Below are positions 1-6,772 of a stretch of 64,000 bases of DNA, in pieces. The notes below the pieces were generated by a model that was not told where the DNA came from, did no database searches, and was given only the letters and a program-made list of their open reading frames with translations. The position numbers were made by a program, and so were the translations under genes. The stretch comes from a virus: positions 124,001 through 188,000 of IMG/VR virus record IMGVR_UViG_3300043411_000942. One strand, given 5' to 3'. The first letter of the stretch is position 1. The number at the start of each line of letters is the position of its first letter.

Positions 1-749
1 CTAGCTTTGAGTGCTGCAAGGAGGTCTGTCATAGGAGCCTGAGCCTTCACTGGGGTGTCGATAGCAAGACCTTCCTGCTTCTTGGCTACAGCCTCCTTCA
101 CCCGTTTGGCGTAGTTGTCCTCGTACTTCTGAGGCTCGAAGGTCTTGGTAGCCAGAGCTTCCACGAGCATGCAAGCAACCTTCTCTTCTGCTTCCATCAC
201 TTGAGCTTTGGCAGCAGGGACCTCCCCGAAGTCTCGCACTTCGTTGGCGTAGAACATTTGGTGCATCACCAGACCACCCTCGTAGGGGCGGACAAGCACC
301 AAGTGCTCTCGCCCTCGGTTGGACCACTGAGCCACAGCGATCTTGCCTTGCTTCTTCATGACCTGACTAAGCAGGTAGTAAGACTTGTCACCACCCTTGT
401 TGGGACCCAGGTAGTAGGACTTCTCGACCTGGAAGACGTTGAAGGCTTCTGCGGGGATAAACTCCTTTATCTCCATGCTGTTTGCGTTCTCGCTATCGAG
501 AACAGACAGCTCTTCCTTGCTGAAGCGAACAAGGGTTCCGCCCTTCTCGACTTCGTAACCTCGCCCACATTCGGAGTACTCCACAGGGGCTCCCGTGATG
601 GAGTCGGTATACTTCTGCTTCACCTTGTTGCCAGCAGGAGTGACCATGCACAGGCTTACGGTCTCTGCACTTGCAGAGAGGTAGATTTTGACCGGAACGG
701 AAACCAGCCCGAAGGACAGGGTTGCACTAGCGATGGATCGAATGCTCAT
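1..749 (-). CDS. Ku-like DNA end-binding protein (3' end outside window)
   Basis: Reading leftward from ATG 749-747 gives 249 codons with no stop before the window edge. The start 'MSIRSIASATLSFGLVSVPV' matches the bacterial Ku N-terminus (SGxISFGLVxVPVK), followed by the Ku beta-barrel features 'GYEVEKGGTLVRFSKEEL', 'YYLGP' and 'LVRPYEGGLVMHQMFYANEVRD'. Bacterial Ku is a homodimer that encircles DNA ends and recruits LigD for end joining; phage Ku homologues (for example mycobacteriophages Omega and Corndog) act on genome ends. A Lys/Glu-rich C-terminal stretch follows the core. No LigD-like ligase is visible in this window. The promoter-like motif lies 9 nt upstream of the ATG, so the mRNA may be leaderless. 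Confidence 0.9.
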   Translation of the reverse strand, partial: MSIRSIASATLSFGLVSVPVKIYLSASAETVSLCMVTPAGNKVKQKYTDSITGAPVEYSECGRGYEVEKGGTLVRFSKEELSVLDSENANSMEIKEFIPAEAFNVFQVEKSYYLGPNKGGDKSYYLLSQVMKKQGKIAVAQWSNRGREHLVLVRPYEGGLVMHQMFYANEVRDFGEVPAAKAQVMEAEEKVACMLVEALATKTFEPQKYEDNYAKRVKEAVAKKQEGLAIDTPVKAQAPMTDLLAALKA

Positions 750-758
750 ATTATCTCT

Positions 759-786
759 TACGGAAAGGTTTAGGTTCGACTTAACG
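759..786 (-). promoter_or_regulatory. phage promoter-like motif (CGTTAA-N16-TCCGTA)
   Basis: On the minus strand CGTTAA (786-781), 16 nt, then TCCGTA (764-759), with the Ku-like ATG 9 nt further on. It belongs to a motif family repeated before genes and tRNAs in this window. Promoter function is inferred from its position before both gene kinds. Confidence 0.6.
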
Positions 787-806
787 TGAATCTGCGGAAC
801 CCAGGG

Positions 807-1082
807 TCACAGGTCTTCACGGATACTTTTGCGATCCCAGTTGTACTTGACAGCAAGTACAACCGCCTCTTGTAGAAGCTCGGAGTTCTTGAGAGTGTTG
901 TCCAACCCCAGAACCTGAGGTGGGCTAGAGACAAAGCAAAATGCCTCAATAGCCCTTTCGTAGGACTCCCATCGGTAACTCAGGCAGAGACAGTTGATGA
1001 TTTGAACAAGAAGCTTTCGACGCTCCTTGTTCCCACCCTCCGCGTTAACCCAGGCTACCCAAACGCCTTCCAAGTGACTCAT
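807..1082 (-). CDS. hypothetical protein (91 aa)
   Basis: Small leftward gene starting ATG 1082, with the recurring promoter-like motif 9 nt upstream and no obvious Shine-Dalgarno. The protein is mixed alpha-helical with a Trp-rich N-terminus (VWVAWVNAEG). No family recognised. It lies between the Ku-like and GHKL genes, all leftward. Confidence 0.6.
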   Translation of the reverse strand: MSHLEGVWVAWVNAEGGNKERRKLLVQIINCLCLSYRWESYERAIEAFCFVSSPPQVLGLDNTLKNSELLQEAVVLAVKYNWDRKSIREDL

Positions 1083-1091
1083 AGAGTACTA

Positions 1092-1119
1092 TACGGAAAG
1101 ACCTAGGTTCGCCTTAACC
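1092..1119 (-). promoter_or_regulatory. phage promoter-like motif (GGTTAA-N16-TCCGTA)
   Basis: Minus strand GGTTAA (1119-1114), 16-nt spacer, TCCGTA (1097-1092), then 9 nt to the ATG at 1082. The region between hexamers is very similar to the Ku copy (GCGAACCTAGGTCTT against TCGAACCTAAACCTT), so the two are probably duplicates. Confidence 0.6.
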
Positions 1120-1233
1120 CTTACCGACCGTACTCATACACAAAAACAGGGATGTCCCGAAGCTGCTCCTGAATGATTGGTTCAATTACACTCCAATCTA
1201 TCCTCCAATCGAGTTATAGGTAAGTGATTGGCA
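1120..1233. other. short intergenic gap, nothing recognised
   Basis: No ORF, tRNA or strong hairpin seen between the 807-1082 gene's promoter-like motif and the end of the GHKL gene. Confidence 0.4.
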
Positions 1234-2589
1234 TCAATCAGGACTTTCTGAGTTGAAGTAGCCTCGGAGGACGTTGAAAGAGGATCGAAGGTTGCGGTAA
1301 ACCTGAGCCCAGATTTCTTGGACCTTGTTAATATGCTCAAACTCACCATCCTCCCCATTACGATGAGCTACCTCATGGATAAGGGTAAGCAGGACTTCGT
1401 CTTGTTCGAAGCATCTGTGAGAGATGAGGACCTTACCGTTATTGTACTGACCCAGAAGGTCCGACCTGAATTCGACGATACTGACGTCCGAGAGAGTTAC
1501 AGGCTCAACTTCATTGACGACTTTAATTACGTCCAGGAGCTTAGCTTGCTCATCTGTGCTCAAATCTCCCCAAGAGAACGTACGAGTGACTTCCTTCTCC
1601 AGGGACTTCAGGATCTCTTCCTTGGTTCCAAAAGTCTGAGCCAGAACCGCCCCCAGAGGCTTGGAGACAACGATTCCCCGCTTACCCAAGTGTTCTACGC
1701 TCTTGCTTTCTTCCAAGTTGGAGACTGGGATCGCATTTGAACCATAGCGCTCCTGGAAGTTTCCTTGTACATCGTTTGCAATGGACTTGGAAACACCGTA
1801 GTTTGCCGTAACTTCGTCCAGCCCCTCAGTCTCCAAGGTTGGCAGGTCCAACATCTGGATAAACTTAGGGAAAAGGAGGGATGGCTCCTTATTTACCGAA
1901 CTCAGGAAGATGTTACGGCAGTGGTACTTCAGGTTCCACGATTCGACCATCCTACGGTCACGGTCAAGCTCCACATCCTTCAGGTCATACCCAAAGTTGG
2001 TCTCAGGGGAGTGCATCACGAAGATCCCCTTCACGTAGATTCGACCCTTGAGCTTGGGATCGAGCAAAAGAGTTCCGTTACCCGTGACCACTTCAGACCG
2101 TTTGGCGGTACTCAGGAACAGGAAGCAGTCTCGAAACTTGTCCCATTCAGACTTGGAGATACCACCCACTTCCACTCGGACGCGGTTCTTATCTTCCCGG
2201 CCGGTTTCGATTCGGAACGTAAGAACGTCCTCCTGGAATCGATCATCATGTTCGATGGTAGGAACCCACACCTCGCTACCGTTTCGAATCTTGACGTCAT
2301 GTCCAGCCCGAACAAGAGCTAGCACGCCCAACTTGAGACCCTCCCCAAACTTTCCAATCATGTTGGAATTACCATACTTGGTAGTATGCCCCAACAAGAG
2401 GGCCTTGAGGGGTAGGGTGCACCCTTCGTTCTCGATACGAAGGTTGTTGTTGTACCAGTCAATCTTGACTGGCGCGTTATGTTCGACCTCTGCGTCTCTA
2501 GCGTTCTGTACCAGCTCTCGGATGCCCTCGTAGGCCCCCCAGGTAGGGAGGTAACTCGTTTTAATCGTGAGCGGAATTTTTGTAGCCAT
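1234..2589 (-). CDS. GHKL-type ATPase with C-terminal HExxH metallopeptidase motif
   Basis: The N-terminus has a Bergerat-fold ATP site: N-box 'IRELVQNARDAE' (about residues 22-33) and G-box 'GKFGEGLKLG' (about 78-87), as in Hsp90, MutL and histidine kinases. The C-terminus has 'LIHEVAHRNGEDGEFEH' (about residues 415-431), an HExxH zinc-protease motif with a possible third ligand downstream. The middle is unassigned. The combination suggests an ATP-driven chaperone-like or clamp protein with a peptidase-like tail; activity is inferred. ATG 2589 is preferred over 2598 because the motif at 2598-2625 puts its -10-like box over the upstream ATG. Confidence 0.8.
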   Translation of the reverse strand: MATKIPLTIKTSYLPTWGAYEGIRELVQNARDAEVEHNAPVKIDWYNNNLRIENEGCTLPLKALLLGHTTKYGNSNMIGKFGEGLKLGVLALVRAGHDVKIRNGSEVWVPTIEHDDRFQEDVLTFRIETGREDKNRVRVEVGGISKSEWDKFRDCFLFLSTAKRSEVVTGNGTLLLDPKLKGRIYVKGIFVMHSPETNFGYDLKDVELDRDRRMVESWNLKYHCRNIFLSSVNKEPSLLFPKFIQMLDLPTLETEGLDEVTANYGVSKSIANDVQGNFQERYGSNAIPVSNLEESKSVEHLGKRGIVVSKPLGAVLAQTFGTKEEILKSLEKEVTRTFSWGDLSTDEQAKLLDVIKVVNEVEPVTLSDVSIVEFRSDLLGQYNNGKVLISHRCFEQDEVLLTLIHEVAHRNGEDGEFEHINKVQEIWAQVYRNLRSSFNVLRGYFNSESPD

Positions 2590-2597
2590 GCCAAACA

Positions 2598-2625
2598 TAC
2601 GAGAGAGGTGGGGCCAGAGTTAACC
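2598..2625 (-). promoter_or_regulatory. phage promoter-like motif for the GHKL gene
   Basis: Minus strand GGTTAA (2625-2620), 16 nt, then CTCGTA at about 2603-2598, immediately before the GHKL start. A plus-strand copy follows at 2645, giving a divergent pair. Confidence 0.5.
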
Positions 2626-2644
2626 GAAAAATTCTTTCGTTTGA

Positions 2645-2672
2645 GGTTAAACCTTCCTCGTTGGCCTCGTAA
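2645..2672 (+). promoter_or_regulatory. phage promoter-like motif (GGTTAA-N16-TCGTAA)
   Basis: GGTTAA 2645-2650, 16 nt, TCGTAA 2667-2672, then 8 nt to ATG 2681. It is divergent with the copy at 2598-2625. Confidence 0.55.
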
Positions 2673-2680
2673 GTAGTGGT

Positions 2681-2908
2681 ATGGATACCGCAGCCAACCT
2701 CGCAAGATTCCTTCAGGAAAACACCGGGTCCGTCTGTGGGACCTGGGAGGGCCACATGCCCGCTGCAAAGCAGCGTGAGCTTCTCGGTCGCTTCCTCGGC
2801 AAGGGGAAGATCTATATCGAGGGGGATCGTGAGGTGGTGAGCTACACAGTGCGCGTGTGCTTCGGTACGGACTACAACAAGACCACTTTTAGTTGGAGGT
2901 CCTTGTAA
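2681..2908 (+). CDS. hypothetical protein (75 aa)
   Basis: First rightward gene, ATG 8 nt after the promoter-like motif, so possibly leaderless. Small soluble protein with a helical N-terminus and a beta-rich C-terminus (IYIEGDREVVSYTVRVCFGT). Its stop overlaps the next start (taATG). No family recognised. Confidence 0.65.
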   Translation: MDTAANLARFLQENTGSVCGTWEGHMPAAKQRELLGRFLGKGKIYIEGDREVVSYTVRVCFGTDYNKTTFSWRSL

Positions 2909-3117
2909 TGAGGTTCCAAGTTGGGGACGCTGTCAAGCACATCGAATGGCCTGACGAGGGGGTTGTAGTCGAAACCCTCTACGGGAAAAACGACCAATCT
3001 CACAAAGGAGTCGGAATGACCGTACGTTTCGCGTACGGAGAGGTGTGGGTTGCTGTAAGTAAAGCAGCCCTTGTGAAAAAAAAAACCCATGATGGGTTAG
3101 GTTTCGGGGTAGAGTGA
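2908..3117 (+). CDS. hypothetical protein (69 aa, small beta-barrel-like)
   Basis: Starts at ATG 2908, overlapping the upstream stop by 1 nt, so translationally coupled. 'FQVGDAVKHIEWPDEGVVVETL' resembles small SH3-like or KOW-like barrel proteins (VGDxVxH...GxVV). A short inverted repeat (AACCCATGATGGGTT) lies in its 3' end. Function unknown. Confidence 0.65.
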   Translation: MRFQVGDAVKHIEWPDEGVVVETLYGKNDQSHKGVGMTVRFAYGEVWVAVSKAALVKKKTHDGLGFGVE

Positions 3118-3124
3118 GTGTGTG

Positions 3125-3278
3125 GATTGAGAGTTGAGAGCGGGACCTGAGTGTACCTGATGTCACAGGTACGGGCACACATCAGTCTGATGTTGACATG
3201 CATCAGACGGTGCACGGTTCGATCCCGTAACCAGGAAGTTCTTGGTAGTGGCTCGGGTCGCGCTTTCAGCTCTCAATC
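3125..3278 (+). ncRNA. structured RNA with 17-bp closing stem and tRNA-like T-arm (candidate Y-like RNA)
   Basis: The ends pair: 3125-3141 with 3262-3278 (GATTGAGAGTTGAGAGC against GCTTTCAGCTCTCAATC, with G-U pairs). Inside are a hairpin GTACCTG-ATGTCA-CAGGTAC, a second GTCTGATG-TTGACATG-CATCAGAC, and a T-arm-like ACGG-TTCGATC-CCGT. It is not a normal tRNA. A long terminal stem plus a tRNA-like module is the layout of bacterial Y RNAs, which bind Ro60, and this genome has a Ro60-like gene at 10816. The assignment is inference; the strand follows its neighbours. Confidence 0.4.
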
Positions 3279-3289
3279 GGCACTGAGTA

Positions 3290-3346
3290 TCCCCTCCGAG
3301 AAAAAAAGACGTCAAGGTGAAAAAACACCTTGACCCCTCCTCGGAG
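3290..3346. terminator. nested hairpin / possible terminator
   Basis: Inner stem GTCAAGGTG-AAAAAA-CACCTTGAC (3311-3334) inside an outer CTCCGAG/CTCGGAG stem. There is no clean U-tract, so it may instead be a processing signal after the 3125-3278 element. Confidence 0.4.
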
Positions 3347-3398
3347 CAGTACTATAGGTAAGGGGAAGGTGCACTCTTGCACCTAAGTGGAAAGTCTA

Positions 3399-3566
3399 AT
3401 GTCTTCAATTGCCATGAACCTACAAGTCACGAAAGAAGCTCAGCAATCGCTGAAGCTCTCTCATGCTTGCATTCAGGGTAGCTTTGCAGCAGGAGATTTG
3501 GCCACCCCCTGGTATCCCACCTCTAAGCGGAACTCCAATCCAGAGGTGGGTAACAAAGGCGACTAG
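3399..3566 (+). CDS. possible small protein (55 aa)
   Basis: ATG 3399 to TAG 3566 between two structured stretches, beginning MSSIAMNLQVTKEAQQSL. The Shine-Dalgarno is weak (GTGGAAAG). It may be coding or chance; kept because no RNA gene explains the segment. Confidence 0.3.
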   Translation: MSSIAMNLQVTKEAQQSLKLSHACIQGSFAAGDLATPWYPTSKRNSNPEVGNKGD

Positions 3567-3648
3567 TAGAGACAGGAAACTCCTGACTCCTCTAAAGGTC
3601 GCCTGGGTAACCAGAGCGGCCTAAAAGCTTTCTGGGGTACGAGAAAAC

Positions 3649-3676
3649 GGTTAAGGGTTCGAGCGGTGTCTACGTA
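3649..3676 (+). promoter_or_regulatory. phage promoter-like motif before the tRNA array
   Basis: GGTTAA 3649-3654, 16 nt, TACGTA 3671-3676, ending 14 nt before the first tRNA. It supports the motif being a promoter rather than a translation signal. Confidence 0.6.
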
Positions 3677-3690
3677 GGGTACGATGATTC

Positions 3691-3769
3691 GGGGTTGTCC
3701 GGCTGGGACCGGAAGATGTCTGTAAAACAACTGGTTATACCTAACTAGGTTCAATTCCTAGCAGCCCCA
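3691..3769 (+). tRNA. tRNA-Tyr (GTA)
   Basis: Acceptor GGGGTTG/CAGCCCC, anticodon loop CTGTAAA, T-arm CTAGG-TTCAATT-CCTAG and a longer variable region as in bacterial tRNA-Tyr. One mismatch in the anticodon stem. No encoded CCA. Confidence 0.85.
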
Positions 3770-3812
3770 CTGGAAAACAAGGAAAGTCATGAAACAGAAG
3801 TCCATGCCCGTG

Positions 3813-3831
3813 AAAGACGGGCCAAAACAAT
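3813..3831 (+). other. small hairpin between tRNAs
   Basis: GCCCGT-GAAAG-ACGGGC stem-loop between tRNA-Tyr and tRNA-Lys; probably a processing or spacer hairpin. Confidence 0.3.
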
Positions 3832-3833
3832 AC

Positions 3834-3905
3834 GGGGTGTTAGCATCAAGGTGATGCAGGAGGCTTTTAACCTTCGAGAGGCCGGTTCGATTCCGGTGCG
3901 CCCCA
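3834..3905 (+). tRNA. tRNA-Lys (TTT)
   Basis: Acceptor GGGGTGT/GCGCCCC with G-U pairs, D-arm GCAT/ATGC, anticodon loop CTTTTAA, T-arm GCCGG-TTCGATT-CCGGT. Confidence 0.9.
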
Positions 3906-3923
3906 CTCCAGCTTTGCTGGTAT

Positions 3924-3998
3924 AGGTGCGTAGTGGTTAATGGTTAACACACTCGACTCTTAATCGATGAAATGCGGGTTCGACTCCCGCCGCACCTA
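3924..3998 (+). tRNA. tRNA-Lys (CTT)
   Basis: Perfect acceptor AGGTGCG/CGCACCT, anticodon loop CTCTTAA, T-arm GCGGG-TTCGACT-CCCGC. With the preceding gene both Lys codons are covered. Confidence 0.9.
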
Positions 3999-4005
3999 CG
4001 ATTCT

Positions 4006-4076
4006 TCCGGGTTAGCCTAATGGTAAGGCAGTGGTTTCTGATGCCACCCACGAGAGTTCGATTCTCTCATCCGGGA
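4006..4076 (+). tRNA. tRNA-Gln (CTG)
   Basis: Acceptor TCCGGGT/ATCCGGG with wobble ends, D-arm GCCT/AGGC, anticodon stem GTGGT/GCCAC with loop TTCTGAT, T-loop TTCGATT. Confidence 0.85.
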
Positions 4077-4307
4077 CTAGGACCTACGAAGGTAGGTTTA
4101 GCCTAACAAGGCGAAGTTCTTTGACAATCTAACAGGACCTTGAGTGACTACACTGACGAGTTTAGGCTCGTGAAGCAGTTAGCCGTGATCGACTCCCGAT
4201 TATACTGGGGGGCTACAGCGACTAGTATGTGAGTGTGTTGCTCTCTCCTGCTACAAATGAAGTGAAACCTGACCTAGGCCTCACAAGGGCTCGGGTTGGG
4301 TTAGGTA
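4077..4307. other. 231-nt spacer with hairpins, no assigned gene
   Basis: Contains CCTAC-GAA-GGTAGG at the start and CGAG-TTTAGG-CTCG in the middle, with a GATCGACTCC string resembling a T-loop around 4190. No complete tRNA could be folded and no credible ORF was seen. It may hold a degenerate tRNA or a structured RNA. Confidence 0.35.
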
Positions 4308-4331
4308 GGGGGTTGCGAGCCCCCTAATTTT
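4308..4331 (+). terminator. Rho-independent terminator
   Basis: GGGGG-TTGCGAG-CCCCC followed by TAATTTTT directly before tRNA-Asn; likely attenuates or splits the tRNA transcript. Confidence 0.6.
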
Positions 4332-4403
4332 TCACGGGTAGCCAAGTGGTAAGGCAGAAAGCTGTTAACTTTCCTATCGCAGGTTCGACCCCTGCCCCGT
4401 GAG
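4332..4403 (+). tRNA. tRNA-Asn (GTT)
   Basis: Acceptor TCACGGG/CCCGTGA, anticodon stem GAAAG/CTTTC with loop CTGTTAA, T-arm GCAGG-TTCGACC-CCTGC, discriminator G. Confidence 0.9.
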
Positions 4404-4435
4404 CCGCCTGGTTGGAAGTCTCTGACTGGGCCAAT

Positions 4436-4508
4436 GGGTTGTTAGTTCAGTGGTTAGAACGATAGGTTGTTAACCTATGTGTCGTAGGTTCAAATCCTAC
4501 ACAGCCCT
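4436..4508 (+). tRNA. tRNA-Asn (GTT), second copy
   Basis: Acceptor GGGTTGT/ACAGCCC, anticodon stem ATAGG/CCTAT with loop TTGTTAA, T-loop TTCAAAT. The body differs from the preceding Asn gene, so it is not a recent duplicate. Confidence 0.9.
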
Positions 4509-4517
4509 CTCGTGCGT

Positions 4518-4589
4518 GCCCTCAAAGCGTAAATGGTGACGCGTCTGTTTCGTAGTCAGAAAAAGTCGGTTCGATTCCGACTGAGGGCT
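4518..4589 (+). tRNA. tRNA-Thr (CGT)
   Basis: Acceptor GCCCTCA/TGAGGGC, D-stem GCGT/ACGC, anticodon loop TTCGTAG, T-arm GTCGG-TTCGATT-CCGAC. The 31:39 pair is U-U. Confidence 0.85.
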
Positions 4590-4668
4590 CTATTCTGCGT
4601 TGCTTCTTCTTTCCCCCCTCAGCCTAGTAGTGTAGTACGAGGGTAGACGGTAGATAGAGCGTAGGAGT

Positions 4669-4737
4669 GCGGTTGTCCGTAAGGTTCGGCCTATCGTTGC
4701 CAACGACAGGTAGGTGGTTCGATTCCACCCGATCGCT
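4669..4737 (+). tRNA. tRNA-Gly (GCC)
   Basis: Acceptor GCGGTTG/CGATCGC with G-U pairs, D-stem CCG/CGG, anticodon loop TTGCCAA, T-arm GGTGG-TTCGATT-CCACC, discriminator T as usual for bacterial Gly. Confidence 0.75.
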
Positions 4738-4742
4738 CTTGT

Positions 4743-4809
4743 GCAGGATGGGACGGTCCCAGTCAGGCCTCATAAGCCAGACTCTCTAAGTTCAATTCTT
4801 AGTCCTGCT
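4743..4809 (+). tRNA. tRNA with CAT anticodon (Met or lysidine-type Ile)
   Basis: Acceptor GCAGGAT/GTCCTGC, anticodon loop CTCATAA, T-arm CTAAG-TTCAATT-CTTAG. The D-arm is very short (GGGACGGTCCC), a trait shared with the CAT tRNA at 7503. Amino-acid identity cannot be fixed from the anticodon alone. Confidence 0.7.
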
Positions 4810-4835
4810 CCCAACGTTTCGGTGTAGGTGAGGTA

Positions 4836-5237
4836 GTGCAAACGTTTCTACCCTACACAGACTTCCTGAAGACAGCAGAGGTTCTTGATTACCGTCGTCT
4901 AGGTAAGCAACGAGTCGAAGCTCTTCAGCTCCTTCGAGGGCAATGGAAGAATCACCCGGCATCTAAGATGTGGCAAGGCTACGAGTTCCACCTCAGTGTT
5001 TACGCTGAGTTTATGTGTCGAGAGTGGATTTCCCGTGGGTACAAGGATACCTGTCTGGGGAAGATTCTAGCTGAGCGTCAGAAGTTCTCTGATACGGGTC
5101 AGCCTCACTGGTTCGGGGATGATTCGTTCCATCGCGCACACCGGAGCAATCTGCTTCGGAAGCAACCCCTCTACTACCAGAAGTTCTTTGATGAGCCTCT
5201 AGACCTACCTTATGTGTGGCCATCTGCAAGGCTCTGA
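4836..5237 (+). CDS. MSMEG_6572/VC0354-type (pyrimidine dimer glycosylase-like) family protein
   Basis: GTG start with a good Shine-Dalgarno (AGGTGAGG). The N-terminus 'MQTFLPYTDFLKTAEVLDYR' and 'RLGKQRVEALQLLRG', with a later 'HRAHRSNLLRKQPLYY', match the compact helical bacterial family annotated MSMEG_6572/VC0354 and related to T4 endonuclease V. A DNA-repair glycosylase role is plausible but unproven here. 133 aa, near the usual family length. A phage promoter-like motif lies just downstream for the next tRNA. Confidence 0.75.
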   Translation: MQTFLPYTDFLKTAEVLDYRRLGKQRVEALQLLRGQWKNHPASKMWQGYEFHLSVYAEFMCREWISRGYKDTCLGKILAERQKFSDTGQPHWFGDDSFHRAHRSNLLRKQPLYYQKFFDEPLDLPYVWPSARL

Positions 5238-5244
5238 ACTTTTC

Positions 5245-5271
5245 GGTTAAAGTTTTTCCTGACGGTACGTA
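5245..5271 (+). promoter_or_regulatory. phage promoter-like motif (GGTTAA-N15-TACGTA)
   Basis: GGTTAA 5245-5250, 15 nt, TACGTA 5266-5271, 23 nt before tRNA-Tyr. Confidence 0.6.
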
Positions 5272-5294
5272 GGTTACGGTGTAAGACACGATAC

Positions 5295-5377
5295 GGAGAG
5301 TGCCTTAGGCAATGGAAGCCTTAGCTGACTGTAAATCAGTGGCCCTCAAGCAAGTGGTTCGATTCCACCACTCTCCA
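5295..5377 (+). tRNA. tRNA-Tyr (GTA), second copy, CCA encoded
   Basis: Acceptor GGAGAGT/ACTCTCC followed by ACCA (5377-5380), anticodon loop CTGTAAA, long variable region, T-arm GTGG-TTCGATT-CCAC. Confidence 0.85.
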
Positions 5378-5380
5378 CCA

Positions 5381-5585
5381 GACTTGACCCAAACAGAAAG
5401 GTTAATTACCCCTGATTGCAAGTCAAGTCTCTAACTCCCATAGCTCCCCTACCCTATGATAACGAAAGTTCGAGGGGTCAAATAGTGGAGCGACGGAAGC
5501 TCACTGGTCCTTGAGTTGAAATGGTCGGACTACCCTCACGGAAGGGTTGTAATGTCTCTGGTACCGTGCTCTACTAGAGACAAAT
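5381..5585. other. 205-nt structured spacer
   Basis: Begins with GACTTGAC paired to GTCAAGTC about 40 nt on, then several short hairpins. No tRNA or ORF assigned. Confidence 0.3.
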
Positions 5586-5666
5586 GCTGGTGTGGCGAAA
5601 TGGCAGACGCAACAGGTTTAGGTCCTGTCGAGTAAAATCGTGGGGGTTCAAGTCCCTTCACCAGCA
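5586..5666 (+). tRNA. tRNA-Leu (TAG)
   Basis: Acceptor GCTGGTG/CACCAGC, Leu-type D-arm, anticodon stem ACAGG/CCTGT with loop TTTAGGT, class II variable arm, T-loop TTCAAGT. Confidence 0.9.
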
Positions 5667-5761
5667 CTAAATACGTTGAATCAGCAGAAGGTCTGTTGAA
5701 TCACAGCGGAAGTCGAGAATTCAACCGGCTACTGGGGCCGTTTCCGTACCAGTGCTTTCTC

Positions 5762-5844
5762 GCTCAAGTGGTGGAATGGCAGACACAGCAGGCTCAGAAC
5801 CTGCCGCCTTCGATGGTGTAGGGGTTCAAGTCCCCTCTTGAGCA
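5762..5844 (+). tRNA. tRNA-Leu (CAG)
   Basis: Acceptor GCTCAAG/CTTGAGC, anticodon stem GCAGG/CCTGC with loop CTCAGAA, class II variable arm, T-loop TTCAAGT. Confidence 0.9.
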
Positions 5845-6078
5845 CAAAGAGCTACGGTGAAAACGTATCAACGTAGATCTTAGATGTCAGAGTCCCGGCT
5901 AGGAGTCCGGCAAAAAGATACTCGGTAAGTGTGGATAACGAGGGGCTTGCTAAGCTCCTTCCCGTTCGACACGGGATAATACGAGTGGGCGTTTGAGGTG
6001 TGTCGCAACACGCTGATATCGAACCTTTGGTTCATCTAGGAGAGCGGTTCAAGATCTACTTATCGCTTACGCCTAAGT
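5845..6078. other. 234-nt spacer with tRNA-like arms
   Basis: Holds an anticodon-arm-like GGGGC-TTGCTAA-GCTCC (loop reads GCT, Ser) followed by a T-arm-like TCCCG-TTCGACA-CGGGA near 5937-5978. No matching acceptor 5' strand lies close by; the only complement (CGTATCA, about 5860) is 80 nt upstream. Either a degenerate Ser tRNA or one carrying an insertion. No ORF. Confidence 0.35.
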
Positions 6079-6537
6079 ATGGGTCATCCTCGAAAAACCA
6101 GAACTTTGTGTCCGATCTGCGGGAAACTTGTAGGTAACTTGAGATCTACGTTCTGCTCGAACATCTGTCAGAATGAATCTCAGTATCGCTCGTTCATTGA
6201 GCGTTGGAGATTAGGACAGGAGATTGGTAATAAAAGTTCCGGTCGAACCCTTCAAGTATCAAGTCATATTCGCCGTTACCTCCGAGAGAAGTTTGGAGAT
6301 CGCTGCACGAAATGCGGATGGGCTGAGCGGCACCCTACAACGAAGCGGATCCCTCTTAACGTTGAGCATATCAACGGAGATCCATTTGACTCATCAGAGG
6401 GTAATCTCACGCTACTTTGTCCAAATTGCCATTCTTTGACCGTTACATTTGGGATTCTGAATCGCGGACGTGGTAGAACAAGTCGACATGGGGCTGTCGT
6501 CCAACGGGAGGACATGAGACTGGCAGTCTCAGAATAA
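6079..6537 (+). CDS. HNH endonuclease (homing type)
   Basis: 152 aa. N-terminal zinc-binding cysteines (CPICGK..., FCSNICQ), then the HNH core: CTKCGW, 'LNVEHINGDP', 'NLTLLCPNCHSLT', ending NRGRGR. The family is shared with 17897-18595 and 21467-22084. The last codons run into tRNA-Ala(GGC) at 6490-6560, so the C-terminus is encoded by the tRNA sequence. HNH enzymes of this kind nick or cut DNA at a specific site and spread into it; the tRNA neighbour suggests tRNA genes as target sites (inference). Confidence 0.85.
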   Translation: MGHPRKTRTLCPICGKLVGNLRSTFCSNICQNESQYRSFIERWRLGQEIGNKSSGRTLQVSSHIRRYLREKFGDRCTKCGWAERHPTTKRIPLNVEHINGDPFDSSEGNLTLLCPNCHSLTVTFGILNRGRGRTSRHGAVVQREDMRLAVSE

Positions 6538-6560
6538 GGGTTCGATTCCCTTCAGCTCCA
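6490..6560 (+). tRNA. tRNA-Ala (GGC)
   Basis: Acceptor GGGGCTG/CAGCTCC with G3:U70, the alanine identity pair. Anticodon loop CTGGCAG, T-arm AAGGG-TTCGATT-CCCTT. Overlaps the end of the upstream HNH gene. Confidence 0.9.
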
Positions 6561-6772
6561 CTCTTGAACGATAGGATCAAGGAGACCGCCCCCTTGCCAG
6601 GGAGTCGCCGAGTAGGCTGGAAGTGCATGGGTCATATCTATGCTCGTTCAAGAATCATCAAACTCCAACTGGAGCAATGGAATGCAAGGGGCAGATACCC
6701 TTTCATGAAGGTGTTAAATAGGTGTACGGAAGGCTTAACCGTACCCTGGGAGTCCAGTTTAAGCCTGTTTTC

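Noticed and set aside
201-773. Open plus-strand frame (190 codons) opposite the Ku gene
   Set aside because: Shadow of the Ku-like minus-strand gene, which matches a protein family and has a promoter-like motif.
1318-2533. Long plus-strand frames opposite the GHKL gene
   Set aside because: Antisense shadows; the minus-strand protein has clear ATPase and HExxH motifs.
5845-6078. Complete tRNA-Ser(GCT)
   Set aside because: Anticodon and T-arms exist but no nearby acceptor 5' strand; a good Ser(GCT) gene is at 18662.
6561-6772. Gly-like hairpin CCC-CTTGCCA-GGG near 6590 as a tRNA
   Set aside because: No T-loop sequence or acceptor pairing; the overlapping 72-codon frame at 6564 also has no support.
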